Assembly: GCF_018260555.1 (NCBI RefSeq)
Contig: NZ_JAGLBB010000056.1
Span: 1 to 20,758 of the forward strand
DNA from: Deinococcus sp.
GTDB taxonomy: Bacteria; Deinococcota; Deinococci; Deinococcales; Deinococcaceae
Direction of reading: 5' to 3'
Length of the DNA stretch: 20,758 nucleotides
This document shows, in pieces, positions 18,578-20,758 of the stretch. Made by a program: the position numbers and the translations under genes. Below the pieces are notes generated by a model. The model had not been told where the DNA came from. It searched no databases and saw only the letters and a list, made by a program, of their open reading frames with translations. The first letter of the stretch is position 1. Every line of letters starts with the position of its first letter.

Positions 18578-19236
18578 TAGTAACCGTCGCTCTGCTCGCC
18601 CGCCACGAGCGCCACGCCACCTGACGTGCCCAGGCGCGTGGCCCCGGCCCCGATCATGTCCAGCGCGTCCTGGGCGCTGCGCACGCCGCCTGCCGCCTTG
18701 ATCTGCGCGCGGCCCGCGATGACCTGCGCCATCAGTTGAACGTCGGCCACGGTCGCGCCGCCCGCGCCGAAGCCCGTGCTGGTCTTCACGAAATCAGCGC
18801 CGCCCAGCACGGCCGCCTCGGTCGCGCCGCGCTTTTGCTCGTCCGACAGCGCCGAGGTCTCGATGATCACCTTCAGCACCGTGTCCGGAATGGCGCGGCG
18901 CACCGCGCGCACGTCGGCCTGCACGGCGTCCCAGTCGCCCTGCAAGGCTGCGCCGAGGTGAATCACCATGTCCACCTCGTCCGCGCCGGCCTCGACGCTC
19001 AGGCGGGCCTCGACGGCCTTCTGGTCGGGGCTGACGGCCCCCAGCGGAAAGCCGCACACGGTCGCGATCTTCACGCCGCTGCCTTCCAGTTCTGCTTTCG
19101 CCAGCCCGATGAACACCGGGTTGATGCACACGGCGTAGAACGCATGTTCACGCGCCTCGGCGCACAATTTCTGAATATCGCCAGCGGTGGCGGTGGGTTT
19201 AAGCAGGGTATGGTCAATGTACGGCGCAAGCATCAC
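18577..19236 (-). CDS. deoC: Deoxyribose-phosphate aldolase
   Basis: 219 residues from GTG 19236, or 218 from the ATG immediately after it (19233). The GTG is chosen because a TATGCT box lies 6 nt upstream and no ribosome site fits either codon. The class I aldolase residues are all present (ATG numbering): Asp88 in DEVDMVIH, Schiff-base Lys150 in FVKTSTGF, and Lys179 in IKAAGGVRS. It splits 2-deoxyribose-5-phosphate into glyceraldehyde-3-phosphate and acetaldehyde, salvaging sugar from degraded DNA. It heads the operon deoC-maf-mreC-mreD-PBP2, its stop overlapping maf by one base. RpiA, in the divergent neighbour operon, acts on related pentose phosphates. Confidence 0.95.
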   Translation of the reverse strand: MMLAPYIDHTLLKPTATAGDIQKLCAEAREHAFYAVCINPVFIGLAKAELEGSGVKIATVCGFPLGAVSPDQKAVEARLSVEAGADEVDMVIHLGAALQGDWDAVQADVRAVRRAIPDTVLKVIIETSALSDEQKRGATEAAVLGGADFVKTSTGFGAGGATVADVQLMAQVIAGRAQIKAAGGVRSAQDALDMIGAGATRLGTSGGVALVAGEQSDGY

Positions 19237-19242
19237 CCCCCC

Positions 19243-19248
19243 AGCATA
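19243..19248 (-). promoter_or_regulatory. -10 box TATGCT for the deoC operon (leaderless start)
   Basis: On the minus strand TATGCT is followed by six G residues and then GTG-ATG. The position matches the other leaderless -10 boxes in the window. A TTCAAC 19 nt upstream is a weak -35 candidate. Confidence 0.5.
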
Positions 19249-19311
19249 CGCAGACCAGGCTAAGAAGGTTGAACGTCCGCCGCCCGCTACTCCCGGCGGG
19301 GCCGCGCACGC

Positions 19312-19317
19312 TACCCT
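19312..19317 (+). promoter_or_regulatory. Candidate -10 box TACCCT for bcp-rpiA
   Basis: TACCCT ends 10 nt before the ATG at 19328, giving a predicted leader of only a few bases. No -35 element or Shine-Dalgarno stands out. Confidence 0.4.
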
Positions 19318-19327
19318 GGGAAACGCC

Positions 19328-19818
<491 letters not shown>

Positions 19819-19822
<4 letters not shown>

Positions 19823-20508
19823 GCCCCGACCTGGAAGGCCTGAAAAAGGAGGCCGCCATCCGCGCCGTCGCCCTGGTCGGCAGCCGGATGCGCGTGGGCC
19901 TGGGCACCGGCAGCACCGCAAAGTACGCCATCGAGGAAATCGGCCGCCGCCTCGCCGCCGGTGAACTGAGCGGCGTGACCGGCGTCGCTACGAGCGAGGC
20001 CAGCGACGCCCTGGCCCGGCAGGTCGGCATTCCCGTCGAGGCGCTCGACCCGCGCCCGCTGGACATCGCCATCGACGGCGCCGACGAGATCGACCCGGCC
20101 CTGAACCTGATCAAGGGACTGGGCGGCGCACTGCTGCGCGAGAAACTCACCGAGGTGCAGGCCCGGCAACTCGTGATCATTGCCGACCACACCAAGCTCG
20201 TGACCCGCCTCGGCGAGAAAGCCCCGCTGCCCATCGAGATCGCCCGCTTCGGGTTCCTGAGCACCATCGAACGCCTGCGCGCCGTGCTGAGCGCCGGTCG
20301 CCTGCGCCAGAACGGCGCGCAACCCTACGTCACCGACAACGGGAACCTGATCTTCGACGCGCAGATCCCCGAAGGGCACGACATCCACGCACTCGAACGG
20401 CAGCTCAAAGGCACGCTGGGCGTGATCGACACCGGCCTGTTCCTGGGCATGGCGCAGGTGGCGTTCGTGGCCGCGCCCGGCGGCGTGCAGGAACTCCGCC
20501 CGCAGTAA
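19819..20508 (+). CDS. rpiA: Ribose-5-phosphate isomerase A
   Basis: 229 residues from GTG 19819 (GTGA overlap with bcp). RpiA motifs are GLGTGSTAKY near residue 28, DIAIDGADEID, and IKGLGGALLREK, which hold the phosphate-binding loop, the catalytic acids and the conserved lysine; the C-terminal GLFLGMAQVAFVA is also typical. It interconverts ribose-5-phosphate and ribulose-5-phosphate in the non-oxidative pentose phosphate pathway. Coupling to a peroxiredoxin may tie it to redox or nucleotide demand, but that is inference. Confidence 0.95.
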
Positions 20509-20625
20509 GCCGGGCTCCGGAGGAGTGGCCTGCAAAGCCGTTCCATCCGAGCGGATCTGGAGAGCTGCCCCGCAGAGTGCACAGGCGCGAAACACACGGA
20601 GTCGGGAGAACACCGGCACAGAGCG

Positions 20626-20653
20626 AGGCCCCGGCATTCAGGCGCCGGGGCCT
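20626..20653 (+). terminator. Intrinsic terminator after rpiA
   Basis: A perfect 10-bp stem, AGGCCCCGGC (20626-20635) and GCCGGGGCCT (20644-20653), with an 8-nt loop, followed by a moderately T-rich GCGTCTGTGCTGTT. It is 118 nt past the rpiA stop; the stretch between shows no gene and only a small ATCCG-AG-CGGAT palindrome (20545-20556). Confidence 0.75.
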
Positions 20654-20691
20654 GCGTCTGTGCTGTTGACCTCTGCGGCTCAGTACACTGC

Positions 20692-20710
20692 GTTTATCTT
20701 GTAGATAAAC
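20692..20710. promoter_or_regulatory. Perfect 19-bp AT-rich palindrome, probable operator
   Basis: GTTTATCT (20692-20699), TGT, AGATAAAC (20703-20710): 8-bp perfect arms around 3 nt, the most AT-rich spot nearby. It lies 2 nt after a TACACT -10-like hexamer (20684-20689). It fits a dimeric repressor site for a gene beyond the right edge; the regulator is unknown. Confidence 0.6.
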
Positions 20711-20711
20711 C

Positions 20712-20757
20712 GCGCGGAGCGCGTAGCAGAAGAAAGTACGTTGGAGCGGGAATGGAG
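20712..20757 (+). repeat. Dispersed 46-nt repeat, copy 2 (right edge)
   Basis: 41 of 46 positions match the copy at 16995-17040. It starts 1 nt after the 19-bp palindrome and may continue past the window. Confidence 0.85.
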
Positions 20758-20758
20758 A

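Noticed and set aside
20666..20689. TTGACC...TACACT as a complete promoter
   Set aside because: The spacing is only 12 nt, too short for a standard housekeeping promoter; only the TACACT and the palindrome are retained as weak signals.

Overview
The window is about 20.8 kb of high-GC bacterial chromosome that reads as core genome of a Deinococcus-type organism. The gene content (FtsEX/EnvC, MreCD/PBP2, PhoH/YbeY/DgkA, AroE, RpiA), the very dense packing with many GTGA/ATGA gene overlaps, the frequent GTG starts, and repeated -10 boxes (TANNNT) lying only 6-7 nt before start codons (the leaderless-mRNA signature known from Deinococcus) all point that way. The genus is inferred from sequence character, not from a database search. 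I see no phage, plasmid, IS, CRISPR, tRNA or rRNA genes.

Layout. (1) 1-2711, minus strand: a cell-wall division operon ftsE-ftsX-envC-like (envC runs off the left edge). It is divergent from ctpA (3047-4366, plus), a secreted S41 protease that ends in a strong intrinsic terminator. (2) 4521-7871, minus strand: phoH, ybeY, dgkA, a GNAT acetyltransferase and an unrecognised basic 223-residue protein. The first three form the classical phoH-ybeY-dgkA cluster (rRNA processing plus lipid-carrier phosphorylation). phoH and ybeY are separated by an unusual hairpin flanked by heptamer tandem repeats. (3) 8102-13661, plus strand: aroE, a 1102-residue membrane sensor kinase (CHASE-PAS-PAS-PAS-GAF-HisKA-HATPase) and a receiver-first hybrid kinase (REC-coiled coil-HisKA-HATPase), all overlapping by 1-4 nt. 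(4) 13854-14252, plus: an OsmC/YhfA-type protein, with hairpins between it and the convergent gene. (5) 14361-19236, minus: deoC-maf-mreC-mreD-PBP2, a cell-elongation operon with a DNA-repair/nucleoside-type head. A short dispersed repeat sits between mreC and mreD. (6) 19328-20508, plus: bcp-type peroxiredoxin and rpiA, overlapping by GTGA, followed by an intrinsic terminator, a perfect 19-bp palindrome and a second copy of the dispersed repeat at the right edge.

How it works together: two of the blocks control peptidoglycan synthesis and remodelling (FtsEX-EnvC/CtpA for hydrolysis; MreCD-PBP2 for synthesis), and DgkA supports the lipid carrier. The two kinases form a candidate phosphorelay without an obvious output regulator here. 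The peroxiredoxin and OsmC proteins are ordinary peroxide defence. I did not find a clearly unprecedented multi-gene system. The observations most worth following are the set of leaderless promoters, the dispersed repeat family, the two-kinase relay attached to aroE, the heptamer/hairpin element, the right-edge palindrome, and the uncharacterised WT..LI..FLGE protein.
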